A stretch of 64,000 nt of DNA from Chamaelirium japonicum (lineage: Eukaryota; Streptophyta; Magnoliopsida; Liliales; Melanthiaceae): NCBI GenBank assembly GCA_947650365.1, contig OX393551.1, positions 64,624,755-64,688,754 on the forward strand, in the 5' to 3' direction. Below the pieces are notes generated by a model that saw nothing but the letters and a program-made list of their open reading frames with translations, was not told the DNA's origin and ran no database searches. The position numbers and the translations under genes are program-made. Of this stretch, positions 33,534-46,640 are shown piece after piece; positions within the stretch are counted from its first letter, which is position 1; every line of letters starts with the position of its first letter.

Positions 33534-33541
33534 TATAAATA
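33534..33541 (+). promoter_or_regulatory. TATA box of expanded LTR
   Basis: TATAAATA followed by GAGGGGG, identical in context to 49988-49995 and 60125-60132. Confidence 0.75.
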
Positions 33542-33592
33542 GAGGGGGAGGGGGAAGGCTCAAGAGGTCGATTCGGATGGCCAGGCGACGAA

Positions 33593-34543
33593 GCTCTGCA
33601 GAAGAGGAGACGCTCCTTCATCGACCCAAGGCTTCACGAGGCACGGGCAAGCCTGTCCCTTCGGGATCGGCTTAGTCCATTGAAAGCCCTCATCGACGTG
33701 AAGACCCTTGCACACGAAGATCAAGACTTCGACTCCGTGCACGAATAAGAAAGCTCGGAGAAGAAGACCCTTCGACTCCGAAGACGCCAGAAGCAAAGGC
33801 CGGAGAAGAAGAGGAGCGGCACTACCCCATCGTCTCCAACAAGCCTTCGACTCCGATCAAGCCCAAAAGCCCGAAGAAGAAGAGAAGCGGCGCTACACCC
33901 GTCATCTTCAACAAAGCCTTCGACTCCGATCAAGCTCAAAAGCCCGGAGAAGAAGAACGAAGCAGCGCTACACCCGTCATCTTCAACAAAGTCTTCAACT
34001 CCGATTACGCCGAATACGCCCGGAGGAGAAGCCAACGCCACAACCGTCGCCAAGGTCGAAGATTGAAGATGAAGTGCGGGAGCTCTGCAGAAGAGGAGAC
34101 GCTCCTTCATCGACCCAAGGCTTCACGAGGCACGGGCAAGCCTGTCCCTTCGGGATCGGCTTAGTCCATTGAAAGCCCTCATCGACGTGAAGACCCTTGC
34201 ACACGAAGATCAAGACTTCGACTCCGTGCACGAAGAAGAAAGCTCGGAGAAGAAGACCCTTCGACTCCGAAGACGCCAGAAGCAAAGGCCGGAGAAGAAG
34301 CTCGGAGCGGCACTACGCCGTCGTCTCCAACAAGCCTTCGACTCCGATCAAGCTCAAAAGCCCGGAGAAGAAGAACGAAGCGGCGCTACACCCGTCATCT
34401 TCAACAGAGCCTTCGACTCCGATCAAGCTCAAAAGCCCGAAGAAGAAGAACGAAGCGGCGCTACACCCGTCATCTTCAACAAAGACTTCGACTCCGATCA
34501 AGCTCAAAAGCCCGGAGAAGAAGAACGAAGCGGCGCTACACCC
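33593..34543 (+). repeat. Tandem duplication of LTR leader, 489- to 574-bp units with 84-bp sub-repeats
   Basis: GCTCTGCAGAAGAGG starts units at 33593 and 34082, and GCTCTACAGAAGAGG a third at 41836 beyond the Copia insert. Unit 2, with the Copia removed, is about 85 bp longer than unit 1, because it has one more copy of an 84-bp sub-repeat around TTCGACTCCGATCAAGCTC. Frames through it give Lys/Ser/Pro-rich repeats. Confidence 0.85.
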
Positions 34544-35563
34544 TGTTGGATGTGTGTGTTGTAAAACCACACAACACAATGGGTTTTTAGTCCCATATCG
34601 GTAAGGGGAGAAATCCCCTACCAATATATAAGGATTTGCCCACTTCCTCCCACTAGTCATCATACTAGAGGAGAGGCTCCACTAGCTCACACACGCGCGC
34701 ACGTGCGTGCCGTGCCGAGCCGAGCCGGGCCGGGCTTGGGCTTGGGCATGGGCATGGGCATGGGCGGCGCGTGTGTGTGCGCCCGCGGACCCGGACACGA
34801 TAGCACCTCCGAAATGGGCTGGTCCGCACCTGCCCTATTTTTGTTTTTTGCTTTTAAGTCCTCCAGTATTTATTATTTACTATTTGGGACACTAGCCGTT
34901 GCGCGAGAAGCGCTGCATGCTAGCCGTTACGTACAGGCTCGCTGCGAGCTGTAACGTGCGAGGTTAATGGGCTTAATCGCAGCCCATTAACCGCTCCTCT
35001 CTTTCAGTCTCCCATTAACAGCCCGAGGCCTATATAAGGCCCGGTGCAGCCATGGGATGTATACACTTCGAAAATCGGAATTCCTCCCTGCTTACTGCCT
35101 CTCCCTCTTTTATTCTCTCGTATCCTGGTGCTGTTGTGCTGCCCCTTTGCTCCGAAGAGACTCCCTCTCTCGGACCAAGGCACTGCTGCGGTGCTGCCTC
35201 CCCGATTCGAGAAGATCATCATCCGAGTCGCTGGGTTCCTGAAAGTTCGCGAGGTTCACAATACCTTCTTGAAGTCGTGCCGACGAGAAGGAGGTCGCCG
35301 GACCAGGGTCGTCATATCTCTGAGAATCATTGCCACGAGATAGAGAAACCTAAATAATTAGAGATAGATTATTTCTCTCTTTTAGAAAAGTTCGGCAAGG
35401 TGAATGACGGTTCCATAGAACCCGCTCTGCCTTGGCAAACAATTTCTAAAAGAAATTTGTGACTTGTCCTTGTTTGCGAAAATAACATTTGCTAATCAAT
35501 TTTAATATTAATAATTTGATTAAATCCTAAATTTGCTACTTTAGAACGATTAGATTTCCAACA
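34544..35563 (+). repeat. 5' LTR of the 7.2 kb Copia (1020 bp)
   Basis: Relative to the 3' LTR it lacks about 116 bp near 35340 and has two extra GGGCAT units near 34745. A TATATAAGG box lies at about 34625, and another TATATAAGGCC at about 35031. Confidence 0.9.
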
Positions 35564-35832
35564 ATCCAAGAAACTTATTGAATATTTAATCGTTCATCAT
35601 ATTATCATTCTATTGTGCAATTCATTTTGGTAGTATTGTTATCATAAAATAAATAATTTCATTATTAGTCGTTAAAAGTTGCGCTATAGTTATTAGTCAA
35701 AATTATTTTTCTACAAAAGTTAATTAAAAGCATACATTTTAGAAAAGACTAAGAGTCATTATTTGGAATATTCCACTGCCTACGGTGTCTAGAAAGGCTT
35801 GACAAACCGGCATTAAATTGCCCAAGGTAGCT

Positions 35833-35846
35833 TGGTATTTGAGCGA
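35833..35846 (+). other. Candidate displaced primer binding site
   Basis: TGGTATTTGAGCGAGCC resembles the initiator tRNA-Met complement (TGGTATCAGAGC) with two mismatches over 12 bases, but it lies about 270 bp downstream of the LTR end, whereas a PBS normally abuts the LTR. Either the interior near the LTR was rearranged or this is coincidental. Confidence 0.4.
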
Positions 35847-36000
35847 GCCTAGTGCTCCACCTCCTACCTGGAGCCCATCTGGCCGTTAGGATTTGGAAGT
35901 TTCATTTTGACTTCTGAAAGTCAAATCTATACAGTGTGCTTTAAATTTGACAAAAGTTATTTTTCAATCCTCAGATTTTATCTTCTTACTTTGGTCCGAA

Positions 36001-39000
36001 ATGGCCTCACCAAACCGTGAAACCCTTAGTGCCAAACCCGAGAAGTTTGACGGGTCTAACTTCAAGAGGTGGCAAAATCAGATGCGATTCTGGCTAACCA
36101 CACTTGGGTTACTGTCAGCCATAGGTGAAACCGCACCAGGAGTATCCAACGGGTCTAGCCAAACTCGTCGCACCCGAGCCTCCACTTCACAACCTGAATC
36201 TGAACCAACTTCTGGCATTCCCACTAGGACCCCAGAAGAAATCAACTACCATGGCCTTCATAGGATCCTAGGAGCCTTATCTGATAGACTATATGATATC
36301 TACTATACTATTTAAAACCCTAAGGACATATGGGATACCCTAGAGCGTAAGTATGGCCTAGATGATGCTGGAGTAAAACGCTTCAAAGCGTTTGACTTCA
36401 ACAGCTTCAAAATGGTTGACTTCAAACCCATGAATGATCAGATTCATGAGTTTGAGAACCTAGTTCAACATCTGAAGACTAATGGTTCCACCCTTGATGA
36501 AACCTTCCAGATAGCCTGTCTTATAGATAAACTACCTGCTTCTTGGTCTGAATTCTCTAAGCACCTAAGTCATACCCAAGGTGACCTAACCCTAACTCAA
36601 GTTCTAAACTCTATTAGAATTGAGGAGCAACATAGGCTCAGGGAAAAGGGATCCTCTGAATCCAAACCCAAGGTCAACAACATAGAGGGTCAACCGTCTA
36701 AGCCATTCCAAAAACCTAGACATAAGTTCCAGAAGAAACCCTTCCACCCTAAGCCTAAGCCATATACCAAGAAGCCATACCATAGCAACCATAACCCAAA
36801 CCATCCCAAGGACCAAAAGAAGGAAGGAGTGTGTTGCTGCTACGTCTGCGGTCGGACCAATCACATGGCCAACCAATGCTTCTACAAGAAGACAGCACCA
36901 CCTCCAAATCCAAGAAGAAATGGTCCAACGCCACCCGGCTCCCAAGTCAACATGGTGACCTCTGGAGCTGGCTCTTCTGGGACCGCTTTCAGGTCTGTTC
37001 TCTTCACCCCTGAAGTTAACATGACATTTCAAGCATTTGATTGGTGGATTGATACAGGAGCTAACATTCATGTTTGCTCTGATCAATCTTTGTTTTCCAC
37101 CTATCAGGTCTCAGGTGGAGGAGCTGTAAGCATGGGGAACAATGCTGAGGCTCGTGTGCTAGGGATAGGATGGATCGACCTGAAGCTGACGTCGGAGAAG
37201 ACCCTGACCCTGCGCGGAGTCCACCACATTCCAGAGATTAGGAGAAATTTAATTAGTAGGTCCTTATTAGTCCAACAGGGCTATAAGCTTGTATTTGAAT
37301 CTAATAAGGTTGTAATCACCAAGGGAATGAATTTTATTGGAAAATGATTTCTTTGTGATGGTTTGTTTAAATTAAATGTTTATAATCCTTCGTCCATAAT
37401 TCTGAATGTTGAGTCTTCGGTCACTTGGCACCAAAGGCTAGGTCATGTAAATTATAATTCTATTAAGAAACTCATGACCCTAAATATCATTCCCAAATCC
37501 GATACTAGGAATCTCGACAAGTGCGAGATATGCATAGAAGCGAAACAACCTAAGAAATCCTTTAAAACCATCGATCGAGACTCCCATATACTTGAATTAA
37601 TTCACAGCGATGTCTGTGATTCTGGGAGAACCTCGAGAGGTGGCAATAGATATTTTGTAACGTTCATAGATGACGCTTCAAAATATTGCCACCTATACCT
37701 TATTAAAACTAAGGATGAAGTACTCAGTAAATTTAAAATTTACAGAGCTCTGGTTGAAAATTAATTAGACAAAACCATTAAGATCCTTAGGTCAGATCGA
37801 GGAGGGGAGTACACCTCAAATGAGTTAAGTGAGTACTGTGATGACTATGGCATACTCCATGAAGTCACAGCTCCTTACACTCCCCAATCCAACGGTGTAG
37901 CGGAGAGGAAAAACAGGACCCTAATGAACATGGTCAACTCTATGTTACTAAGCTCTGGAGCGCCAGAGAACTTATAGGGGGAAGCCCTAATGACGGCTTG
38001 TTTTATCCTTAACCGTATTCCCTTTAAACACAATGACTTGACCCCATACGAAGTATGGAAACATAGAAAACCTAACTTAGAATACCTAAAAGTGTGGGGG
38101 TGCCTAGCTAAGGTCAAAATCCCCGATAACAAAAGGAAGAAGATAGGACCTAAGACTGTAGATGCCATCTTTATTGGCTACGCTTCAGAAAGTAACTCTA
38201 ATCGCTTTTTAGTGTTTAACTCTGAAATAAGTGAAATAGCCAATAACACCATAATCGAAGCAAGAGATGCCTCATACTTCGAAAACATCTTTCCTTATAA
38301 GACTAGGATCAACACTAGGATTAATACCAATAACCAGGCCTCCAGTTCTAATCAGGTGACTCAGATCGAACCTGAAGTCCAATTAGAACCTGAAGACCAG
38401 ACTGAACCGGTAACCCAAACCGAACCTAGGAGGAGTAAACGTGCCCATGTAGAGAAAGTCTTTGATGACTTTTATGCACTTATGGTGGAGAACTCTCCCT
38501 CCTCCTATACAGATGCAATGAAGTCCATAGACTCACCTTTTTGGAAAGAAGCCATAGATAACGAGATCCAATCCATACTTCAAAACCATACCTGAGAACT
38601 CACCAACTTACCTCCTGGTTGTAAAACCATAGGATGCATGTAAATGGGTGTTTAAGAAAAAGCTTAGACCCGACGGTACCATAGATAAATTTAAGGCACG
38701 ACTTGTAGCCAAGGGCTTTACCCAAAAACCAGGGATAGACTACTTTGATGTCTACTCACCTGTCGCTAGGATAACCACGATTAGGATCCTCATCGCCTTA
38801 GCTTCAATCTATAAGCTAGTCATACATCAAATGGATGTCAAGACTGCTTTCTTGAATGGTGACCTTAATGAGGAAATATATATGGACCAACCCGAGGGAT
38901 TTACTGCACCTGGACAAGAGGGAAAGGTGTGTAAATTAATTCGATCCCTCTATGGACTTAAACAAGCCCCAAAACAATGGCACATGAAATTCGATGAAGT

Positions 39001-40036
39001 TATCTTATCCTATGGATTTGATATCAATACAACGGATGAATGTGTATACCATAAAGTAGATGGTAATAATGTTGTCATTTTATGTTTGTATGTTGACGAT
39101 ATTCTCATATTCGGTTCAAACATACAAATCATAAATGACATCAAACATTTTTTGTCCCAAAACTTCGACATGAAAGATCTAGGACAAGCCGACGTTATTT
39201 TGAACACTAAGATCATTAGGAAGGACAATGGTTTAGTGTTATCCCAATCCCACTATGTCGAGAAAATCCTTAGGAAATTTTACGACCCCGATTGCCAACC
39301 GGTATCCACACCATATGATCCAAATATCCATCTGACAAAGAATACTGGACTTCCTAGACTACAGAGCGAGTATACTCAAATCATAGGATCGCTAGGTTTT
39401 CTAGCAAACTATACTCGACCCGATATCGCTTACGCGGTAAATAGACTTAGTCGTTATACGTCTAATCCGAATTTGTCCCATTGGAATGCGTTAGAAAGAA
39501 TTTTTAGATATCTTAAAGGAACCATATCATACGGTCTCCACTATAGTGGATATCCACCTGTATTAGAGGGATACTCTGATGCTAACTGGATTAGTGACTC
39601 AATAGATATTAAGTCCACAACCGGATATGTATTCCTACTAGGAGGTAGAGCCATATCTTGGAAATCCACCAAACAGACTATTATAGCTAGGAGTACCATG
39701 GAATCAGAAATGATAGCGCTAGATACCACTAGCACAGAAGCAGAATGGCTTCGAGATCTTCTATATGAGATCCCATTGATAGAAAAGCCTTTACCGGCTA
39801 TATCTATCCATTGTGATTGTCGATCAGCTATTGATAAATGTAATCAAGAATACGCTGATGTGAAAATAAATCGACATCTGAAAGTGAGACATAGATCTCT
39901 CAGATATAAGATAAAAAATCAAATAATTGCCCTAGATTTTGTTAGATCCGAAAAGAATTTGGCGGATCATCTAACTAAGGGCCTATCTAGGACAGTGGTC
40001 TTAGAATCGTCGAGGGGGATGGGATTAAGCCCATAA
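36001..40036 (+). pseudogene. Copia gag-pol pseudogene (five in-frame stops, one frameshift)
   Basis: Starting at MASPNRETLS, one frame carries a UBN2-type gag, a zinc knuckle CYVCGRTNHMANQC (about 36840), a protease DTGA (about 37050), WHQRLGHV (about 37430), and an integrase with HSDVCD (about 37605), RSDRGGEY (about 37790) and NGVAERKNR (about 37890). Stops interrupt at 36313, 37345, 37762, 37975 and 38593. A frameshift near 38640 then moves to the frame 38648-40036, which holds RT ([15 protein letters not shown] near 39090) and RNase H ([14 protein letters not shown]). Two stops replace the Trp expected from homologous sequence. An alternative upstream Met is at 35947. Confidence 0.93.
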
Positions 40037-40594
40037 GAAAAATCACCGCAGTGGGAACCCAACCTCACGGAGGTTCAATGGGTAGAAACAAACTGTAGTA
40101 GTGATTGAAAATAAGGAGCACTGAATAATGCTCCCGTCCCTATGACGTCAGTGCTTATTAAAAGCAAGGGGTAGGATAAGTGTAAAACTCTTAATAAGTC
40201 CAAGACCCATGAGGCGGGGTGTCGCCTTGCTCACACCCCTATTAGGACTTACCTATATGTATGTCGTTGTGAGGCCACAACTCTGGGATCAGGGCTGCTC
40301 CCTAGAAATATACAAGAAAAGATATATGCGCAAGGCCATTAATAGCGCAACCCGCCTAGAACCATCGAAAACTGTACTACGTGTACTACTTGTAGAAACC
40401 CGAAAAATGAGACTGGTTCAAGGCGTAGTCCACCAAGCCCTCACGGATGTATACAATTGTGCTAAGTGGAGGTTCAAACCGGAAGGTACCTACACCTACT
40501 GCGTAGTATAAGAAATCCAGTAAAGTCATTTTACTTTACATTTTGAATTTTTTAATTATTTAATATTTAGTGGTTTTAAACACATGTGGGGGAT
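40037..40594 (+). other. Post-pol region of the 7.2 kb Copia, ending in PPT
   Basis: 558 bp without a convincing gene; a 100-codon frame at 40209-40511 has no recognisable domain. The polypurine tract GTGGGGGAT (40586-40594) directly precedes the 3' LTR. Confidence 0.65.
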
Positions 40595-41718
40595 TGTTGG
40601 ATGTGTGTGTTGTAAAACCACACAACACAATGGGTTTTTAGTCCCATATCGGTAAGGGGAGAAATCCCCTACCAACATATAAGGATTTGCCCACTTCCTC
40701 CCACTAGTCATCATACTAGAGGAGGGGCTCCACTAGCTCACACACGCGCGCGCGTGCGTGCCGTGCCGAGCCGAGCCGGGTCGGGCTTGGGCTTGGGCAT
40801 GGGCGGCGCGTGTGTGTGCGCCCGCGGACCCGGACACGATAGCACCTCCGAAATGGGCTGGTCCGCACCTGCCCTATTTTTGTTTTTTGCTTTTAAGTCC
40901 TCCAGTATTTATTATTTACTATTTGGGACACTAGCCGTTGCGCGAGAAGCGCTGCATGCTAGCCGTTACGTACAGGCTCGCTGCGAGCTGTAACGTGCGA
41001 GGTTAATGGGCTTAATCGCAGCTCATTAACCGCTCCCCTCTTTCAGCCTCCCATTAACAGCCCGAGGCCTATATAAGGCCCGGTGCAGCCATGGGATGTA
41101 TACACTCCGAAAATCGGAATTCCTCCCTGCTTACTGCCTCTCCCTCTTCCATTCTCTCGTATCGTGGTGCTGTTGTGCTGCCCCTTTGCTCCGAAGAGAC
41201 TCCCTCTCTCGGACCAAGGCTCTGCTGCGGTGTTGCCTCCCCGATTCGAGAAGATCATCATCCGAGTCGCTGGGTTCCTGAAAGTTCGCGAGGTTCGCAA
41301 TACCTTCTTGAAGTCGTGCCGACGAGAAGGAGGTCGCCTGACCGGGGTCGTCATATCTCCGAGAACCATTGCCACGAGACCCGCACGAGGGGGGCAATAA
41401 GTTTCTTGGGACAGTGCCTAGCACGTTTCGACCACAGGCCAGAGTTTCTAACTCTACTCTTGTCCTATCATTCTAATTAATCAATTTGCATCTAATAAAG
41501 AAACCTAAATAATTAGAGATATATTATTTCTCTCTTTTAGAAAAGTTCGGCAAGGTGAATAACGGTTCCATAGAACCCGCTCTGCCTTGGCAAACAATTT
41601 CTAAAAGAAATTTGTGACTTGTCCTTGTTTGCGAAAATAACATTTGCTAATCAATTTTAATATTAATAATTTGATTAAATCCTAAATTTGCTACTTTAGA
41701 ACGATTAGATTTCCAACA
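40595..41718 (+). repeat. 3' LTR of the 7.2 kb Copia (1124 bp)
   Basis: Starts TGTTGGATGTG and ends TTCCAACA next to the CACCC duplication. Confidence 0.93.
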
Positions 41719-42204
41719 CACCCGTCATCTTCAACAAAGCCTTCAACTTCGATTACGCCGAATACGTCCGGAGGAGAAGCCGACACCACAACCGTCGCGA
41801 GGTCGATGGTTGAAGACTGAAGACGAAGCGCGGGAGCTCTACAGAAGAGGAGACGCTTCTTCATCGACCCAAGGCTTCACGAGGCACGGGCAAGCCTGTC
41901 CCGAGGGATCGGCTTAGTCCACTGAAAGCCCTCATCAACGTGAAGACCCTTGCACACGAAGATCAAGACTTCGACTCCGTGCACGAAGAAGAAAGCTCGG
42001 AGAAGAAGACCCTTCGACTCCGAAGACGCCAGAAGCAAAGGCCAGAGAAGAAGCTCGGAGCGGCACTACCCCGTCGGCTCCAACAAATCCTCGATCTCGA
42101 TCAAGCTCCAAAGCCCGGAGGAGAGAAACGAAGCGTCATCACCCCGTCGTCTTCAACAAATGCCTGCGCCATCCACGAAGAAGAAAGCCTGAAGCAGACC
42201 GTCT

Positions 42205-42400
42205 GAAGCGTCGCTACCCCCGCCGTCTTCACCAACAAAAGCCGACATTACAACCATCGCACGGAGGCCGTCGCTACCCCCGCCGTCTTCACCAACAAAA
42301 GCCGACGCTACAACCGTCGCACGGAGACCGTCGCTACCCCCGCCGTCTTCACCAACAAAAGCCGATGCTACAACCGTCGCACGGATACCGATGCTACCCC
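42205..42400 (+). repeat. 60-bp tandem repeat in LTR leader, about three units
   Basis: GCTACCCCCGCCGTCTTCAC and ACAAAAGCCGACGCTACAAC recur every 60 bp. The same unit occurs five to six times at 50385-50690 and 60520-60830. Confidence 0.85.
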
Positions 42401-43180
42401 CACCATCTTCGAAAGCATCCTTCGACTCCGATCACGCCAAAGAAGCCCGGAGAAGAAGAAAAGTCAAGCCGACACCCAAGCCGTCAAAGCACCGAAGGAG
42501 TAGCCCACGTCGTTCGAAGAAGGAGACCGAGTTGACGCTGAAGCTAAAGTCTACGCAAGAAGCCAGAGCAAAGCCCTAGTAAAGCCCACGCCAAAGCAAC
42601 GCAAGTGCCAAAGCCAAGCGACTACGCCGGCCACGAGCAAAAGCACCACACGTTCTAGCCGATACGACGCGAAGTCCGGAAGAACGAAAGCATCGCAAGT
42701 CTCCCCCGTCTACGTCCAAGTGCAAGCGCCGAAGCAAAGCAAAAGCCAGAGCCACGCCGGAGCCAAGCCGAAGCCAAAGCCGACGCCAAAAGCACGATTG
42801 ACGCCGCGAACCGACGATCAAGGACGCCGAGGTCAAGCAAGGAACGAGGAAGACACGAAGACCGAGGAACGAAGCCGAAAACCCCCTAGCCGAGAAAGCG
42901 CGAAGCACGGAAGGGACAAAGCGACGGTGGACATTCCTTAGCCTCTCCAAAACCCTCACCCTGTAAAGACCCCTGTCCTGGGCAACTCCTTCAGAGCTCT
43001 CGCACGAACACCACGTGGAGACGCGGATCAAAGGGATCCTCCAGAAGATCTTTCCCACAAATCTCCTGATCAAAACTCGCCGCAACCCGGACTCGCTACA
43101 CCCGAGCCACCCGGGTCCCGGCCATACTTGTAATCTGATTTTGCGCAATAAAGACGACCCGTACCTTTTCCAGCGCTACA

Positions 43181-43580
43181 GACCCTCTTCTAATTCGCTC
43201 AGAAGAACCAAACATATAGAATGCAAGGCAAATGAAAGAAACCAATTAAATCAACAAAAAATCAGTCAAAAAGTTACATCGGTGAAAACCAATAGAAAAA
43301 TGCAAGCAAGCAAACAAATAGATCGTAGCTAACACATGGGGAATAACCTATAAGTTTAAGAGATTGATACATTGAGGAAACGGCTTGAATGGAGGTAGAA
43401 AAAGAGATAAAACCCAAATATTTTCTTCTCCAAGTAAGTTCGTTCAGTTCTTTCTCCTCTTAGCTTCCATACCCCACCAAAGGGGAAAAGAGGATTATAA
43501 ACCCAAGGGTAAACCAAACTTACTCAAGCTAAGTTTAACCCAATTTGAAAAAATAAGACCCAACTTATCCAAGCTAACTT
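43181..43580. other. No gene recognised
   Basis: AT-rich DNA downstream of the expanded LTR. Short frames only. Confidence 0.45.
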
Positions 43581-43582
43581 TT

Positions 43583-44624
<1,042 letters not shown>

Positions 44625-44681
<57 letters not shown>
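44625..44681. repeat. (TA)n microsatellite right of embedded MITE
   Basis: About 57 bp of TA, continuing the run found to the left of the MITE. Confidence 0.93.
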
Positions 44682-44686
<5 letters not shown>

Positions 44687-45599
44687 CTGGATTAGTCGAG
44701 CACTCGAGTAGGTGTGAGTGTGAGTCGTGTGACTATGTGTGTGCGCCACTAATCTTTGTATCACTATAATGCAATGAGATCAGAGTGTTACTACTCATCG
44801 TTGCACCACTGTAATAGAATAAGTTCAGATTAGTGGACTATAGTGAGATACAAGTATGCCCATGTAAGACCGATGCTCAAACTCGTCCAAATTTAAAATA
44901 AGATTGATCTTTTTTTGTCCAAATCCATCCACATTTTTAACTAGCTTTTTCCATGCTTGTCGGTTGTTTGGGTTGGACCCACCCAAGTCTCACCCCTATG
45001 AATCAAGCGACCTATAGGGCATGTTTGTATTCGATCGGTCAACGCTTTTACTAAAAAAGTAAAATTTAGAAAAAGATTTACTTGAACCTGTTTGTATAAA
45101 AAAAAGACAAGTAAAATAAATCAAAATGATTTACTTTTACTTGACTAGATGATCATTTTGTTTTCTTCAAAAAAGCCAAGTAAATGATCTGAGATACTTG
45201 TAAACCTGTTGTTTGACTTTGGTCAAGTCAGCATTCCACTACGTATGATTTACTTCTACCAACTACCCAACCTCCTTTCTCACTTTGGAGTAAACCAAAT
45301 CAAAATAATTAAATTTTTTCTTTTATTTTAGTAATAATGGTTTTTTTTTGTTATGTTTTTTGAAAGGTTTTTTTTATTTTGTTACGTTGTCCGCTATGTA
45401 AGATAATTTATGTTATGTTGTAGTTATGTATGGTATATTAGATTGTGTTGGAGCAAAACAATCTCGTGTTGGAAAAGTAATTTGCTTTGTGTAATGATAT
45501 ATTTGGCTTTTTATTTCTTCTTTTTTCATATGTACAACCGAGGTAAAATGAATAATGTGTGTACTAAAATAAGTACTAAGGGAAGAACAAATCAAAAGC

Positions 45600-46640
45600 T
45601 AGCACATGGAGGGTTTGAATCGGAGCCATACTGAGTGATCGGACAGTCGACCCAAGGGAGTTGACTGACCGATTGTTCAGAAGTGAATGACCGACCGATT
45701 GCTCAAAATTGAGCAATTGACCAGTCACCCAAAAGTGAATGATCGATCGGTCGACCCATGGGTATCGACCAATCGGTCGTACAAAATTGTCGACCGACCA
45801 GTCGACCAATACTGACCGACCAACCGATCAACCCATGGATATCAACCGATCGATCGTACAAAATTGGCGATCGATCGGTCAACCAATATTGACCGCCCAA
45901 CCAGTCAACCCATGGGTGTCGATCGATCGATCATTCAAAACCTACCGACCAATCGGTTTCTATTGGTCGGTTGTAAAGTTAAGATGCAGACAAATCTGAG
46001 GGGAATCCTGTTTTTTTCGCCCCAAGGTAGCTCCGATATTCACATGAAAATTAGCCCTGGAGATCACGCACCTAGATTCTCTAGTGGTTACACCCGAAAG
46101 TCTCGGTCGGGTGACAATTATAGAAAGACAACCCACATCCAAAGATTTTCGGTCGACCAGTAAAGCCAAAAACATTCATCACAATAACTACCCCATCACG
46201 AATGAGCAATTACAAGATGACACGTTGTCCGGCCAAGTGCTAGCCGATTACTGAAATCATGGAGACGAGCCATCATCCCAGTCTCGCTCGGAGTATCCTA
46301 ATTGTCATCTCGAGCCACTATAAAAGGGGACCTGCCTCCTCAAAACAAAGGATCCAAATTCTGGAAGGCAAAGTTATGCCCATTGTTTTTGGAGTTTTCG
46401 GGGCTTGAGAGAGAGAGAGAGCTAAAGGAAGGCCGGTATTTGGGAGACTGATCCTTTCTGGGTGTAATTAGGTTTGGGTGAGAGTTTGTAACATGTTAGG
46501 TGTGTTAGTGCATTACTCGTCCCACCTAGTGGTTTTTTCCATTCGACGTTGAGAATGAGTTTTTCCACGTAAATCCGATCTTGTCTATTTTATTCTTCGG
46601 ATTGTTAAATTTCGCTTTCCAGTTGAACATAATGCAAGAT
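45600..46640 (+). mobile_element. LTR-like block, plus orientation, limits uncertain
   Basis: A strong TATAAAAGGGG box (46319-46329) is preceded by a tandem repeat region typical of LTR U3. No partner LTR, PBS or gag-pol was found, so a solo LTR is the likeliest reading. Confidence 0.4.
45640..45975. repeat. About 77-bp tandem repeat built from GATCGGTCGACC words
   Basis: The phrase CAACCCATGGRTRTCRACC recurs near 45755, 45828 and 45905, and GTACAAAATTG near 45779 and 45857. The block is rich in GATCGATCGG palindromes. Confidence 0.8.

Larger units (their letters stand above)
34544..41718 (+). mobile_element. Ty1/Copia LTR retrotransposon, 7175 bp, pol inactivated
   Basis: LTRs (34544-35563 and 40595-41718) start TGTTGG and end CCAACA. 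The element is flanked by a perfect 5-bp duplication CACCC (34539-34543 and 41719-41723), and removal restores the host LTR word GCTACACCCGTCATCTTC. LTR divergence is roughly 2% plus two indels, so the insertion is older than the element at 1-5681 but not ancient. The gag N-terminus (KFDGSNFKRWQNQM) is unlike Tork and may belong to the Bianca lineage; that is a tentative recollection. Confidence 0.95.
31775..43180 (+). mobile_element. LTR of the gag-only (TR-GAG-like) family, tandemly expanded and split by a Copia insertion
   Basis: Starting TGTGGGTGCAAAAATT (compare TGTGGGCATCGAAATT at 49232) and ending in the same GTAAAGAC...CAATAAAGACGACCC...CTACA tail as the 49.2-61.5 kb element, this is one related LTR. 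It is present as 31775-34543 and 41724-43180 around the Copia at 34544-41718. Removing that insert leaves about 4.2 kb, twice the 2.17 kb LTRs of the complete element; the excess is explained by a minisatellite and two to three tandem copies of an internal unit. No gag is attached and no 5-bp target duplication is visible (GTATC left, GACCC right), so it is a solo LTR or the product of recombination. Confidence 0.8.

Noticed and set aside
32702..33538. 278-codon plus-strand frame
   Set aside because: It is the translation of the 53-bp minisatellite and the purine tract (Lys/Glu/Arg runs) in an LTR.
40209..40511. 100-codon frame after Copia RNase H
   Set aside because: No recognisable domain; it lies in the usual non-coding post-pol interval before the PPT.
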